The notes: a model not told the origin generated them from the sequence alone. Shown: positions 28,981-38,226, counted from the first letter of the stretch. The stretch is DNA of 64,000 nucleotides from Cupriavidus yeoncheonensis (GCF_905397275.1 NZ_CAJPUY010000014.1:1-64000); one strand, 5' to 3'. Program-made: numbers and translations.

Positions 28981-29753
28981 TGAAGCTGCGCGTGGTCACC
29001 TACAACATCCACAAGGGCGTGACCGGGATCGCTCGCCGCCCGCGCATCCAGAACGTGCGCGCCGGGCTGCAGGCCATGGACGCCGATATCGTGTTCCTGC
29101 AGGAGGTGCAGGACCGCAACGATCGGCTGGTCGCCGCGGCGCTGTTCGACCCCGATCACACGCAGCTGAACTACCTGGCCACGGATGCCTATCCGCATTC
29201 CGTGTATGGGCGCAACGCGGTCTATGACCACGGCCACCACGGCAATGCGATCCTGTCGCGCCATCCGATCCTGATGTCGGAGAACCTGGATATTTCCGAT
29301 CATCGCTTCGAGCAGCGCGGCCTGCTGCATGCGGTGGCCGACGTGAACGGCATGGAAGCCCACCTGATCTGCGTGCATTTCGGCCTGTTCGCGCGCAGCC
29401 GCGCCCGCCAGGCCGAGGCGCTGGTCGAGCGCGTGCGCAACGTGGTGCCGCCCTCGGCGCCGCTGGTGATCGCCGGCGATTTCAACGACTGGAACCACCG
29501 GCTCGACGCGCAGATCTGCAATACGCTGGGCGCGGTGGAAGCCTCGCACGCACGCGGGGCGCGCCTGCACACCTTTCCGAGCCATATGCCGTGGTGGCAG
29601 CTCGACCGCATCTACGTACGCGGCTTCGAGATCGAGCGGGCGCATGCCCTGACGGGGCGTGACTGGGCGCAGCGCTCGGACCACGTGCCGCTGGTGGCGG
29701 AACTGGCGCAAAGCGTCGACCACGGCAGCGCGGTCGCGGGCAAGGCTGCCTAG
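28980..29753 (+). CDS. Endonuclease/exonuclease/phosphatase family hydrolase
   Basis: A 257-residue EEP-fold metal-dependent phosphoesterase. Active-site elements are YNIHKGVTG (Asn near the N-terminus), VFLQEVQDRND (metal-binding Glu), VHFGLFARSRARQA, IAGDFNDWN (Asp/Asn pair) and RSDHVPL with the catalytic His. The start ATG at 28980 overlaps the nudB stop by one base. In betaproteobacteria this gene commonly precedes a cardiolipin synthase, and clsB does follow here beyond the inverted mobB. Substrate could be a phospholipid, nucleic acid or inositol-phosphate-like ester; nothing decides it. Confidence 0.85.
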   Translation: MKLRVVTYNIHKGVTGIARRPRIQNVRAGLQAMDADIVFLQEVQDRNDRLVAAALFDPDHTQLNYLATDAYPHSVYGRNAVYDHGHHGNAILSRHPILMSENLDISDHRFEQRGLLHAVADVNGMEAHLICVHFGLFARSRARQAEALVERVRNVVPPSAPLVIAGDFNDWNHRLDAQICNTLGAVEASHARGARLHTFPSHMPWWQLDRIYVRGFEIERAHALTGRDWAQRSDHVPLVAELAQSVDHGSAVAGKAA

Positions 29754-30298
29754 CCGGGTTCGGCCCCGTCCAGCCGGCTGCGGATGAAATGGAAGATGGC
29801 GTCGGGATCGGCAAGGTCCAGCACCGGCAACGATGTCATCTGCGCCACCGCCGCCGGCGCGTCGGTGGCAACGGCGACCACGCCGGGCACCTCGTTCCAT
29901 AGCGGCGCGCGTCCCAGCGACGGGCGGAAGACTTCGAGCTTCGGGAAATCGCTGCGCTTGTAGCCTTCGACCAGGACCAGGTCGGTGTCCGCGGGCAGCA
30001 CGGCCAGCGCGTCGTCGAGCTCCGGCGAGGGGACATCCTCGGGGTAGTGGCGCATCAGCGTCATGTGGCGCGCCCCGACCAGCACGACATTGCTGCAGCC
30101 TGCCTCGCGCATGCGCCAGGAGTCCTTGCCCGGTGTGTCGGGGTCGAAGCCATGGTGGGTGTGCTTGATGGCATTGACCCGCAGGCCGGCCGCGACGAAA
30201 CGCGGGATCAGGGTGTCCAGGAGCGTCGTCTTGCCGCTGCCGGACGTGCCGGTGATGCCGAATACCTTCACGGTGCTATCCCTTGCTGTTGAGTGCAT
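29750..30298 (-). CDS. mobB: Molybdopterin-guanine dinucleotide biosynthesis protein MobB
   Basis: A 182-residue P-loop GTP-binding protein that aids MobA in attaching GMP to molybdopterin for DMSO-reductase-type enzymes. Walker A is GTSGSGKTTLLD (about residues 16-27), followed by KHTHHGFDPDTPGKDS with the family's conserved histidines and LVLVEGYKRSDFPKLEVFR. The annotated ATG is at 30298. A GTG at 30271 has AGGGA 7 nt upstream and would remove nine residues, so it is a good alternative. Its stop overlaps the stop of the convergent EEP gene by 4 bp. Confidence 0.9.
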   Translation of the reverse strand: MHSTARDSTVKVFGITGTSGSGKTTLLDTLIPRFVAAGLRVNAIKHTHHGFDPDTPGKDSWRMREAGCSNVVLVGARHMTLMRHYPEDVPSPELDDALAVLPADTDLVLVEGYKRSDFPKLEVFRPSLGRAPLWNEVPGVVAVATDAPAAVAQMTSLPVLDLADPDAIFHFIRSRLDGAEPG

Positions 30299-30360
30299 CG
30301 ACGATAGCAGAGATGCACCGCACCATGTGCAGGCAGCGCCGTCTGTCCGATAATCAGGTC

Positions 30361-31689
30361 ATGTCACGGATATCCGACACTGACAACCCGACTGCGAGCC
30401 GCGCCGCCGGCATGGCGCATGTTGCGGCGCGAGACGATGACGCCGTCGCGGCGCTGCGCGCACGGCCGCGACGCCTGCTTCGCTGGGCCGGACGGCACGG
30501 CAAGCCCATTGACGGCAACCAGGTGCGCCTGCTGAGCGGCGGGCGCGACTTCTTCCCGGCGCTGATCGAGGCCATCGACGCCGCGGCCTTCCAGGTCATG
30601 GTCGAGACCTACATTTACGCCGACGACGACGTCGGACGGGCAGTGAGCGATGCCCTGATCCGCGCGGCGGCGCGAGGCGTATCGGTACGGCTCACCGTGG
30701 ATGGCTTCGGTGCCGGCGACATGTCCGCCGATCTCGCGCAGCGCTTGCGCGACGGCGGCGTGCAACTGCGCGTCTACCGGGTCCTGCGCGGCTTCCGGCT
30801 GGCGCGCCGGCACCTGCGCCGCCTGCATCGCAAGCTCGCGGTGATCGACCGGCGCGTGGCGTTCGTGGGCGGCATCAATATCATCGACGACTACAATCAC
30901 GGGCCGTTCGAGCAGGAAGGACTCGGGGCGCGCTACGACTTCGCCGTGGAAGTCCGGGGGCCGCTGGTGGATCGCGTCGCACTGACCGCGGAACGCCTGT
31001 GGTGGCGCCTGTCGCTGCGCGGTGAACTACACGACGTCGGCCTGGCAGGCGCGGCGGCCGGCTACCCGCTGGTTACCGACCTGCCCCCGCGCCGAGAGGC
31101 CGAGGGCAATGTCTTCGCGGCACTGCTGCTGCGCGACAACCTGCGCAACCGCCGCACCATCGAACGCGAATACCTGCGCGCGCTGGGCGTCGCGCGGGAC
31201 GATGTGATCCTGGCCAATGCGTATTTCCTGCCGGGCCGCAAAATGCGGCGCGCGCTGCTGGCCTGCCGTGAGCGCGGCGTGCGGGTACGATTGCTGTTGC
31301 AGGGCAGGGTCGAATACCGTCTGCAGCATTTCGCCACGCACGCGCTCTACGCCAGCCTGCTGGATGCCGGGGTCGAGATATACGAGTACGCCGAGAGCTT
31401 CCTGCACGCCAAGGTTGGCGTGGTGGATGAGGCCTGGGCCACGGTCGGGTCGAGCAATATGGACCCGTTCAGCCTGCTCCTCGCGCGCGAGGCCAACGTC
31501 TGCGTTTATGATCCGGCCTTCGCCGCGGGGCTGCGCGCGGAACTGGAGCACGCCATCGCGCAGCGCAGCGCGCGCGTCATGCCCGAAGCACATGCGCGGC
31601 GCTCGGCGCTGCGGCGCATGGCGAACTGGGCGGCGTACATGGTGTTGCGCCTTGGCGTCGTCATCGCCGGCGTGACGGGGCGCTACTGA
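30361..31689 (+). CDS. clsB: Cardiolipin synthase ClsB-like (phospholipase D family)
   Basis: A 442-residue phospholipase D-superfamily protein that most likely joins phosphatidylglycerol with another phospholipid to form cardiolipin at the inner membrane. The two HKD motifs are HRKLAVIDRRVAFVGG (about residue 158) and FLHAKVGVVDEAWATVGSSN (about 345), the second with its usual GSSN follow-on. The enzyme lacks the N-terminal transmembrane pair of ClsA, as ClsB does. I chose ATG 30361 (MSRISDTDNP) because the longer in-frame start lacks support. A hydrophobic stretch at the C-terminus (MVLRLGVVIAGV) could aid membrane association. Confidence 0.88.
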   Translation: MSRISDTDNPTASRAAGMAHVAARDDDAVAALRARPRRLLRWAGRHGKPIDGNQVRLLSGGRDFFPALIEAIDAAAFQVMVETYIYADDDVGRAVSDALIRAAARGVSVRLTVDGFGAGDMSADLAQRLRDGGVQLRVYRVLRGFRLARRHLRRLHRKLAVIDRRVAFVGGINIIDDYNHGPFEQEGLGARYDFAVEVRGPLVDRVALTAERLWWRLSLRGELHDVGLAGAAAGYPLVTDLPPRREAEGNVFAALLLRDNLRNRRTIEREYLRALGVARDDVILANAYFLPGRKMRRALLACRERGVRVRLLLQGRVEYRLQHFATHALYASLLDAGVEIYEYAESFLHAKVGVVDEAWATVGSSNMDPFSLLLAREANVCVYDPAFAAGLRAELEHAIAQRSARVMPEAHARRSALRRMANWAAYMVLRLGVVIAGVTGRY

Positions 31690-31707
31690 AACAGCCCGGA
31701 GAGTATT

Positions 31708-31736
31708 GCTACGCAGCACGGCGCTGGCTGCGTGGC
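31708..31736 (+). terminator. Possible terminator hairpin after clsB
   Basis: A 10-bp stem GCTACGCAGC (31708-31717) / GCTGCGTGGC (31727-31736) with one G-T wobble lies 19 nt after the clsB stop. No T-run follows, so termination is only suggested. Confidence 0.35.
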
Positions 31737-31804
31737 TTGTGGCAGCAGGCGGCGTGTGGATGTTGCAACGCAGCCTGTTTAGAAACGTGAGTCTAATTAA
31801 AAGC

Positions 31805-31847
31805 TTGATGGCAACGGGGCCCGACAGAATAATCTGAACGACCGTTC
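31805..31847 (+). promoter_or_regulatory. Promoter and overlapping TetR-type operator of the beta-oxidation operon
   Basis: TTGATG (31805-31810) and AATAAT (31828-31833) are spaced by 17 bp and make a reasonable sigma-70 promoter. A perfect inverted repeat GAACG-AC-CGTTC lies at 31836-31847, across the expected start of transcription, 126 bp before the TetR gene. Its size and position fit the operator of that regulator, which would repress its own operon by blocking the promoter. The assignment of regulator to site is inferred from adjacency. Confidence 0.6.
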
Positions 31848-31972
31848 TTTTTTGGCTTAGACTGCGTGCATTCGCGGCGAAAACCGGCATTTATGCGGCC
31901 GCCGCCTGCAATAAGCAACGTCAGGGTCATACGTGGCGCTCAGTGAAGGCGCCACAAGAACGGAGAAACAAT

Positions 31973-32614
31973 ATGCGACACCAGTCAGCCCGTCTCGAAT
32001 CCGCCACCGCTTCCCCCGCGCCGATGCGCAAGGGGGAGATGACGCGCGTGGCGATTCTGGATGCCGCACTGGAATTGTCGTCCCGCGACGGGCTCGAGGG
32101 TTTGACCATCGGCCTGTTGGCGGAACGCATGCAGATGAGCAAGAGCGGCGTCTTCGCGCATTTCGGTTCGCGCGAAGACCTGCAGGTGGAAGTTGTGCGG
32201 GAGTATCACCGGCGGTTCGAGCAGGAGGTGTTCTACCCCTCGCTGCACGAGCCGCGCGGGCTGCCCCGGCTGTGGTCGATGGTGCGCCGGTGGATGGAGA
32301 AACGCATCCAGGAAGTGACGACGGGATGCATCTACATCAGCGGTGCCGTCGAGTACGACGACCGCGCGGAAAGCCTGGTGCGTGACGAGCTGGTCAAGAG
32401 CGTCAGCATCTGGCGTTCGGCGCTGACGCGTGCCATCAGCCAGGCCAAGGAGGAGGGGCACCTGCGCGCGGACAGCGATCCGCGCCTGATGCTGTTCGAG
32501 ATGTACAGCCTTGAACTGGGCTTGCATCACGACGCCCGCTTCCTGCGCCTGCCGGACAGCGCCGAGCTTGCCATGGTCGCGCTCAACAAACTGATTCAGT
32601 CTTACCGTACCTGA
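31973..32614 (+). CDS. TetR/AcrR family regulator of the beta-oxidation operon
   Basis: A 213-residue TetR-type repressor. The N-terminal helix-turn-helix is visible around residues 18-65 (TRVAILDAALELSSRDGLEG, then IGLLAERMQMSKSGVFAHFG, SREDLQVEVVREY). The C-terminal ligand domain is helical, with TGCIYISGAVEYDD resembling the PsrA/FadR-like subgroup that senses acyl-CoA. I chose ATG 31973 (MRHQSARLES) with GGAG 8 nt upstream. It is the first gene of the operon with fadE, fadB and fadA, and a promoter-proximal inverted repeat is its likely target. The acyl-CoA ligand is inferred from the operon content. Confidence 0.88.
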   Translation: MRHQSARLESATASPAPMRKGEMTRVAILDAALELSSRDGLEGLTIGLLAERMQMSKSGVFAHFGSREDLQVEVVREYHRRFEQEVFYPSLHEPRGLPRLWSMVRRWMEKRIQEVTTGCIYISGAVEYDDRAESLVRDELVKSVSIWRSALTRAISQAKEEGHLRADSDPRLMLFEMYSLELGLHHDARFLRLPDSAELAMVALNKLIQSYRT

Positions 32615-32637
32615 GGCTGTCGCGTATGGACCGTGTC

Positions 32638-32653
32638 GCCCGCCCTGGCGGGC
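32638..32653 (+). promoter_or_regulatory. Intercistronic hairpin, tetR to acyl-CoA dehydrogenase
   Basis: GCCCGCC (32638-32644) and GGCGGGC (32647-32653) form a compact stem in the 86-nt gap between the regulator gene and the acyl-CoA dehydrogenase gene. No T-run follows. It may act in RNA processing or stability. Confidence 0.4.
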
Positions 32654-32700
32654 AGCGCACGGGCGGCGTGGCGGCATCGTAAAACTCCAAGGAGCTTTTG

Positions 32701-34488
32701 ATGGGCCAGTACACCGCACCGTTGCGCGACATGCAGTTCGTCCTTCACGAACTGCTCGGCGCTGAAGCCGAACTCAAGGCGATGCCGCCGCACGCGGACA
32801 TCGACGCGGACACCATCAACCAGGTCATCGAGGAAGCCGGCAAGTTCTGCGCCGACGTGGTGTTCCCGCTCAACCAGGTGGGCGACCGCGAAGGCTGCAC
32901 CTACGTCGGCGACGGCGTGGTGAAGGCGCCCACCGGCTTCAAGGAAGCCTACCAGCAGTACGTGGAAGCCGGCTGGCCGGCGCTGGCGTGCGACCCGGCC
33001 TTCGGCGGCCAGGGCCTGCCGATCGTGGTCAACAACGCGCTGTTCGAGATGCTGAACTCGGCCGGCCAGGCGTGGACCATGTACCCGGGCCTGTCGCACG
33101 GCGCCTACGAGGCCCTGCACGCGCACGGCACGCCGGAACTGCAGCAGGCCTACCTGCCCAAGCTGGTGTCGGGCGTATGGACCGGCACCATGTGCCTGAC
33201 CGAGCCGCATTGCGGCACGGACCTGGGCATCCTGCGCACCAGGGCCGAACCGCAGGCCGACGGCTCCTGCCTGATCTCCGGCACCAAGATCTTCATCTCG
33301 GCCGGCGAGCACGATCTGGCCGAGAACATCATCCACCTGGTGCTGGCGCGCCTGCCGGACGCCCCGCAGGGTACCAAGGGCATCTCGCTGTTCGTCGTGC
33401 CGAAGTTCATCCCGGACGCCAGCGGCAACCCGGGCGAGCGCAACGGCATCAAGTGCGGCTCGATCGAGCACAAGATGGGCATCCACGGCAACGCCACCTG
33501 CGTGATGAACCTCGATGGCGCGCGCGGCTGGCTGGTGGGCGAGGCCAACAAGGGCCTGAACGCCATGTTCGTGATGATGAATGCCGCGCGCCTCGGCGTC
33601 GGCGCGCAGGGCCTGGGCCTGACCGAGGTCGCGTACCAGAACTCCGTGGCCTACGCCAAGGACCGCCTGCAGATGCGCTCGCTGACCGGCGTGAAAGCAC
33701 CGGACAAGCCGGCCGACCCGATCATCGTGCATCCGGACGTGCGCCGCATGCTGCTGACGCAGAAGGCCTATGCCGAAGGCGGCCGCGCATTCAGCTACTG
33801 GACCGCGCTGCAGATCGACCGCGAGTTGTCGCACCCGGACGAGGCCGTGCGCAAGCAGGCGGGCGACCTGGTGGCGCTGCTGACGCCGGTGATCAAGGCC
33901 TTCCTGACCGACAACGCCTTCACCAGCACCAACGAAGGCATGCAGGTGTTCGGCGGCCACGGCTACATCTCCGAATGGGGCATGGAGCAGTACGTGCGCG
34001 ACGCCCGCATCAACATGATCTACGAAGGCACCAACACCATCCAGGCGCTGGACCTGCTCGGCCGCAAGATCCTCGGCGACATGGGCGCCAGGATGAAGGC
34101 CTTCGGCAAGATCGTGCAGGAATTCGTCGAGGAAGAGGGCACCAGCGAAGCCATGCAGGAGTTCATCAATCCGCTGGCCGACCTGGGCGACAAGGTGCAG
34201 AAGCTGACCATGGAAATCGGCATGAAGGCCATGGGCAATGCCGACGAAGTGGGCGCCGCCGCGGTGCCGTACCTGCGCGTGGTGGGGCACCTGGTGTTCT
34301 CGTACTTCTGGGCCCGCATGGCCAAGATCGCGCTGGAGAAGGAAGGCAGCGGCGACAAGTTCTACACCGCCAAGCTGGCGACGGCCCGTTTCTATTTTGC
34401 CAAGCTGCTGCCGGAAACGGCTGGCGAGATCCGCAAGGCGCGCGCCGGCTCGGCCACGCTGATGGCGCTGGACGCCGACCTGTTCTGA
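32701..34488 (+). CDS. fadE: Acyl-CoA dehydrogenase (long C-terminal form)
   Basis: A 595-residue flavoprotein catalysing the first beta-oxidation step, acyl-CoA to trans-2-enoyl-CoA. The N-terminal segment LHELLGAEAELKAMPPHADI and the extra C-terminal domain mark the long 'dehydrogenase C-terminal domain' subgroup. Core motifs are CLTEPHCGTDLGILRT, SGTKIFISAGEHDL, QVFGGHGYISEWGMEQYVRD and IYEGTNTIQALDLLGRK. The ATG at 32701 has AAGGAG 6 nt upstream; a TTG immediately before it is in frame but not needed. I assign fadE by operon position, so the chain-length range is unknown. Confidence 0.92.
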   Translation: MGQYTAPLRDMQFVLHELLGAEAELKAMPPHADIDADTINQVIEEAGKFCADVVFPLNQVGDREGCTYVGDGVVKAPTGFKEAYQQYVEAGWPALACDPAFGGQGLPIVVNNALFEMLNSAGQAWTMYPGLSHGAYEALHAHGTPELQQAYLPKLVSGVWTGTMCLTEPHCGTDLGILRTRAEPQADGSCLISGTKIFISAGEHDLAENIIHLVLARLPDAPQGTKGISLFVVPKFIPDASGNPGERNGIKCGSIEHKMGIHGNATCVMNLDGARGWLVGEANKGLNAMFVMMNAARLGVGAQGLGLTEVAYQNSVAYAKDRLQMRSLTGVKAPDKPADPIIVHPDVRRMLLTQKAYAEGGRAFSYWTALQIDRELSHPDEAVRKQAGDLVALLTPVIKAFLTDNAFTSTNEGMQVFGGHGYISEWGMEQYVRDARINMIYEGTNTIQALDLLGRKILGDMGARMKAFGKIVQEFVEEEGTSEAMQEFINPLADLGDKVQKLTMEIGMKAMGNADEVGAAAVPYLRVVGHLVFSYFWARMAKIALEKEGSGDKFYTAKLATARFYFAKLLPETAGEIRKARAGSATLMALDADLF

Positions 34489-34502
34489 CGGCCTGATTGC
34501 CC

Positions 34503-34530
34503 CCCTCTCTCCTCATGGCAGGAGGGAGGG
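34503..34530 (+). promoter_or_regulatory. Intercistronic hairpin, acyl-CoA dehydrogenase to fadB
   Basis: CCCTCTCTCCT (34503-34513) pairs with AGGAGGGAGGG (34520-34530) with one wobble and loop CATGGC. It fills most of the 82-nt gap and lacks a T-run, so RNA processing or stability is a better guess than termination. Confidence 0.45.
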
Positions 34531-34570
34531 TCCGCCCTTCATCAAAACGCTCAATCCATCAGGAGCGCTC

Positions 34571-36994
34571 ATGTCCAATTTCATCGTCAAGAAAGTCGCC
34601 GTGCTCGGCGCCGGCGTCATGGGGGCGCAGATCGCCGCCCATCTCGTCAACGCGCGCGTGCCGGTGGTGCTGTTCGACCTGCCCGCCAAGGAAGGTCCCA
34701 AGAGCGGGATCGCGCTGCGTGCCATCGAGAACCTGAAGAAGCTGTCGCCCGCGCCGCTGGGCATCAAGGACGAGGCCGGCCTGATCCAGGCCGCCAACTA
34801 CGAAGACGACATCGCACAGCTCAAGGATTGCGACGTGGTGATCGAGGCGATCGCCGAGCGCATGGACTGGAAGCACGACCTGTACAAGAAGGTGGCCCCG
34901 CATCTGGGCGCGAACACCATCTTCGCGTCCAATACCTCGGGTTTGTCGATCACCGGGCTGTCGGACGGCTTCGACGCGGATCTTAAGGCGCGCTTCTGCG
35001 GCGTGCACTTCTTCAACCCGCCGCGCTACATGCACCTGGTCGAGCTGATCCCGACCGCGACCACGCAGCCCGAGATCCTCGACAAGCTCGAGGCCTTCCT
35101 GACCACCACGCTCGGCAAGGGCGTGGTGCGCGCGAAGGACACGCCCAACTTCATCGCCAACCGCGTCGGCATCTTCTCGATCCTGGCGGTGTTCGCGGAA
35201 GCCGGGAAGTTCGGCATCCCGTTCGACATCGTGGACGACCTGACCGGTTCGAAGCTGGGCCGGGCCAAGTCGGCCACGTTCCGCACCGCCGACGTAGTGG
35301 GCCTCGACACCATGGCCCACGTGATCAAGACCATGCAGGACAACCTGCAAGAGGATCCGTTCGCGCCGGTCTACAAGACCCCGGCCGTGCTGAAGGGCCT
35401 GGTCGATGCGGGTGCGCTGGGCCAGAAGACCGGCGCCGGCTTCTACAAGAAGGAAGGCAAGGCCATCAAGGTGCTCGACGCCGGGACCGGCCAGTATGTC
35501 GAGTCGGGCAAGAAGGCCGACGAGATCGTCGTGCGTATTCTCAAAAAGGCCCCGGCCGAGCGCATCAGGCTGCTGCGCGAGTCGACCAATCCGCAGGCGC
35601 AGTTCCTGTGGTCGGTGTTCCGCGACGTGTTCCACTACATCGCGGTCTACCTTGAACAGATCGCCGGTTCGGCGGCCGATATCGATCTGGCGATCCGCTG
35701 GGGCTTCGGCTGGAACTCGGGCCCGTTCGAGGACTGGCAGGCGGCCGGCTGGAAGCAGGTGGCCGAGTGGGTGAAGGAAGATATCGACGCCGGCAAGGCG
35801 CTGTCCACGGCGGCGATGCCCGCGTGGGTGTTCGAAGGCCCGGTTGCCGAGAACCAGGGCGTGCATGCCGCGCAGGGTTCGTGGGCGCCGGCCACGCAGC
35901 AGTTCGTTGCGCGCAGCACGCTGCCGGTGTACCGGCGCCAGGTGTTCCGCGCCGCACTGGAGGGCACGGCCGCGGCGGATCCGCGCAAGGCCGGCCGCAC
36001 CGTCGAGGAAAACGACGCCGTGCGCATCTGGGTGGCCGAGGGCCAGGACGATGTGCTGGTGGTCTCGTTCAAGAGCAAGATGAACACCATCGGGCCGGAC
36101 GTGATCGACGGCCTGACGCGCGCGATCGATCTTGCCGAAGCCGGATACAAGGGCCTGGTCGTGTGGCAGCCGACGTCGCTGCAGCTTGGCGCGCCGGGTG
36201 GCCCGTTCTCCGCTGGCGCCAACCTGGAAGCCGCGATGCCGGCCTTCATGATGGGCGGCGCCAAGGGCATCGAGCCCTTCGTCAAGAAGTTCCAGGACGG
36301 CATGATGCGCGTGAAGTACGCCGCGGTGCCCGTGGTGTCGGCCGCATCCGGCATTGCGCTGGGCGGTGGCTGCGAACTGATGCTGCATTCGGCGGCACGC
36401 GTGGCGGCGCTGGAAACCTATATCGGCCTGGTGGAAGTGGGCGTGGGCCTGGTGCCCGCCGGCGGCGGCCTGAAGGAAGCCGCGCTGGCCGCGGCACGCG
36501 CCGCACAGGCGGCCGGCAGCGCCAACTACCTGCAGTTCCTGACCAGCCGCTTCCAGAACGCGGCCATGGCCAAGGTGTCGGCTTCCGCGCTCGAAGCGCG
36601 CCAGATGGGCTACCTGCAGGACTCGGACAAGGTCGTCTTCAACGTGCACGAATTGCTCCACGTGGCGCAGAACCAGGTGCGCGCGCTGGCCGACGCCGGC
36701 TACCGCGCACCGCTGCCGGCACTGGTGCCGGTGGCCGGCCGCTCGGGCATCGCGACCATCAAGGCATCGCTGGTCAATATGCGCGACGGCGGCTTCATCT
36801 CCGCGCACGACTTCCTGATTGCCGCGCGCATTGCCGAAGTGGTGTGCGGCGGCGACGTCGAGGCCGGCTCGCTTGTGAGCGAGGAATGGCTGCTCGCGCT
36901 CGAGCGCAAGGCCTTCGTCGACCTGCTCGGCACCAGCAAGACGCAGGAACGCATCATGGGCATGCTGCAGACCGGCAAGCCCGTCCGCAACTAA
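34571..36994 (+). CDS. fadB: Fused 3-hydroxyacyl-CoA dehydrogenase / enoyl-CoA hydratase
   Basis: An 807-residue bifunctional enzyme covering hydration of enoyl-CoA and NAD-dependent oxidation of 3-hydroxyacyl-CoA. Domain order is dehydrogenase first, hydratase last, the reverse of Escherichia coli FadB. NAD binding is AVLGAGVMGAQIAAHLVNA (residues ~8-26). The dehydrogenase continues with FCGVHFFNPPRYMHLVELIP (catalytic His) and KDTPNFIANRVG. The hydratase/isomerase part is from ~490, with GPFSAGANLEAAM and SGIALGGGCELMLHSAARVA. It follows the acyl-CoA dehydrogenase and precedes the thiolase by 20 nt, making a complete spiral of beta-oxidation steps. Confidence 0.93.
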   Translation: MSNFIVKKVAVLGAGVMGAQIAAHLVNARVPVVLFDLPAKEGPKSGIALRAIENLKKLSPAPLGIKDEAGLIQAANYEDDIAQLKDCDVVIEAIAERMDWKHDLYKKVAPHLGANTIFASNTSGLSITGLSDGFDADLKARFCGVHFFNPPRYMHLVELIPTATTQPEILDKLEAFLTTTLGKGVVRAKDTPNFIANRVGIFSILAVFAEAGKFGIPFDIVDDLTGSKLGRAKSATFRTADVVGLDTMAHVIKTMQDNLQEDPFAPVYKTPAVLKGLVDAGALGQKTGAGFYKKEGKAIKVLDAGTGQYVESGKKADEIVVRILKKAPAERIRLLRESTNPQAQFLWSVFRDVFHYIAVYLEQIAGSAADIDLAIRWGFGWNSGPFEDWQAAGWKQVAEWVKEDIDAGKALSTAAMPAWVFEGPVAENQGVHAAQGSWAPATQQFVARSTLPVYRRQVFRAALEGTAAADPRKAGRTVEENDAVRIWVAEGQDDVLVVSFKSKMNTIGPDVIDGLTRAIDLAEAGYKGLVVWQPTSLQLGAPGGPFSAGANLEAAMPAFMMGGAKGIEPFVKKFQDGMMRVKYAAVPVVSAASGIALGGGCELMLHSAARVAALETYIGLVEVGVGLVPAGGGLKEAALAAARAAQAAGSANYLQFLTSRFQNAAMAKVSASALEARQMGYLQDSDKVVFNVHELLHVAQNQVRALADAGYRAPLPALVPVAGRSGIATIKASLVNMRDGGFISAHDFLIAARIAEVVCGGDVEAGSLVSEEWLLALERKAFVDLLGTSKTQERIMGMLQTGKPVRN

Positions 36995-37014
36995 GGCAGC
37001 GAGGAACCGACATC

Positions 37015-38211
37015 ATGAAACAACTGCAAGACGCCTACATCGTTGCCGCGACCCGCACGCCGATCGGCAAGGCGCCGAAGGGCGCGTTCAAGAACACGCG
37101 TCCGGACGACCTGCTGGCGATGATCCTGAAGGCCGCCGTGGCGCAGGTGCCGTCGCTCGACCCGGCGCTGATCGAAGACGCCATCGTCGGCTGCGCGATT
37201 CCCGAAGCGCAGCAGGGCCTGAACGTGGCGCGCATCGGTGCGCTGCTGTCGGGCCTGCCGAACACCGTGGGTGGCATCACCGTCAACCGCTTCTGCGCTT
37301 CGGGCCTGAGCGCGGTGGCCATGGCCGCCGACCGTATCCGCGTGGGCGAATCCGATGTGATGATCGCCGCCGGCGTGGAGTCGATGAGCATGGTGCCGAT
37401 GATGGGCAACTCGCCGTCGATGTCGCCCGACATCTTCACGCGCGACGAGAACGTCGGCATTGCCTATGGCATGGGCCTGACCGCCGAGAAGGTCGCGCAG
37501 CAATGGAAGGTCAGCCGCGAAGACCAGGACGCGTTCTCGCTGGCCTCGCACCAGAAGGCCATCGCCGCGCAACAGGCGGGTGAATTCAACGACGAGATCA
37601 CGCCGATCGGGATCGTCGAGAAGTTCCCGAACCTGGCCAGCGGCGAGGTGAGCGTCAAGACGCGCACCATCGCGCTGGACGAAGGCCCGCGCCCCGATAC
37701 CTCGCTCGAAGGCCTGGGCAAGCTGCGCCCGGTGTTCGCCAACAAGGGCAGCGTGACCGCCGGCAACAGCTCGCAGACGTCCGATGGCGCCGGCGCGCTG
37801 ATCCTGGTTTCCGAAAAGATCCTGAAGCAGTTCAACCTGGTGCCGCTGGCGCGCTTCGTGTCGTTCGCGGTGCGTGGCGTGCCGCCGCAGATTATGGGCA
37901 TCGGTCCGAAGGAAGCCATTCCCGCGGCGCTGAAGGCCGCCGGCCTGACGCAGGGCCAGATCGACTGGATCGAGCTGAACGAGGCGTTTGCCGCGCAGTC
38001 GCTGGCGGTCATGCGCGACCTGGAGCTTGACCCGGCCAGGGTCAACCGCATGGGCGGCGCCATTGCGCTGGGCCACCCGCTCGGCGCGACCGGCGCGATC
38101 CGCTCGGCCACCGTGGTGCACGCGCTGCGTCGTCACAACCTGAAGTACGGCATGGTGACCATGTGCGTGGGTACGGGCATGGGCGCGGCCGGCATTTTCG
38201 AGCGCGTCTGA
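37015..38211 (+). CDS. fadA: Acetyl-CoA C-acyltransferase (thiolase)
   Basis: A 398-residue thiolase that splits 3-ketoacyl-CoA with CoA to acetyl-CoA and a shortened acyl-CoA. The nucleophilic Cys lies in NRFCASGLSAVAMAADRI (about residue 95). The active-site His/Asn region is WIELNEAFAAQSLAVMRDL, followed by GGAIALGHPLGATGA, and the second Cys is in CVGTGMGAAG near the end. The length is typical. It starts 20 nt after fadB and forms the thiolase partner of that multifunctional enzyme. Confidence 0.94.
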   Translation: MKQLQDAYIVAATRTPIGKAPKGAFKNTRPDDLLAMILKAAVAQVPSLDPALIEDAIVGCAIPEAQQGLNVARIGALLSGLPNTVGGITVNRFCASGLSAVAMAADRIRVGESDVMIAAGVESMSMVPMMGNSPSMSPDIFTRDENVGIAYGMGLTAEKVAQQWKVSREDQDAFSLASHQKAIAAQQAGEFNDEITPIGIVEKFPNLASGEVSVKTRTIALDEGPRPDTSLEGLGKLRPVFANKGSVTAGNSSQTSDGAGALILVSEKILKQFNLVPLARFVSFAVRGVPPQIMGIGPKEAIPAALKAAGLTQGQIDWIELNEAFAAQSLAVMRDLELDPARVNRMGGAIALGHPLGATGAIRSATVVHALRRHNLKYGMVTMCVGTGMGAAGIFERV

Positions 38212-38226
38212 AGAAACGCGCCAGCC

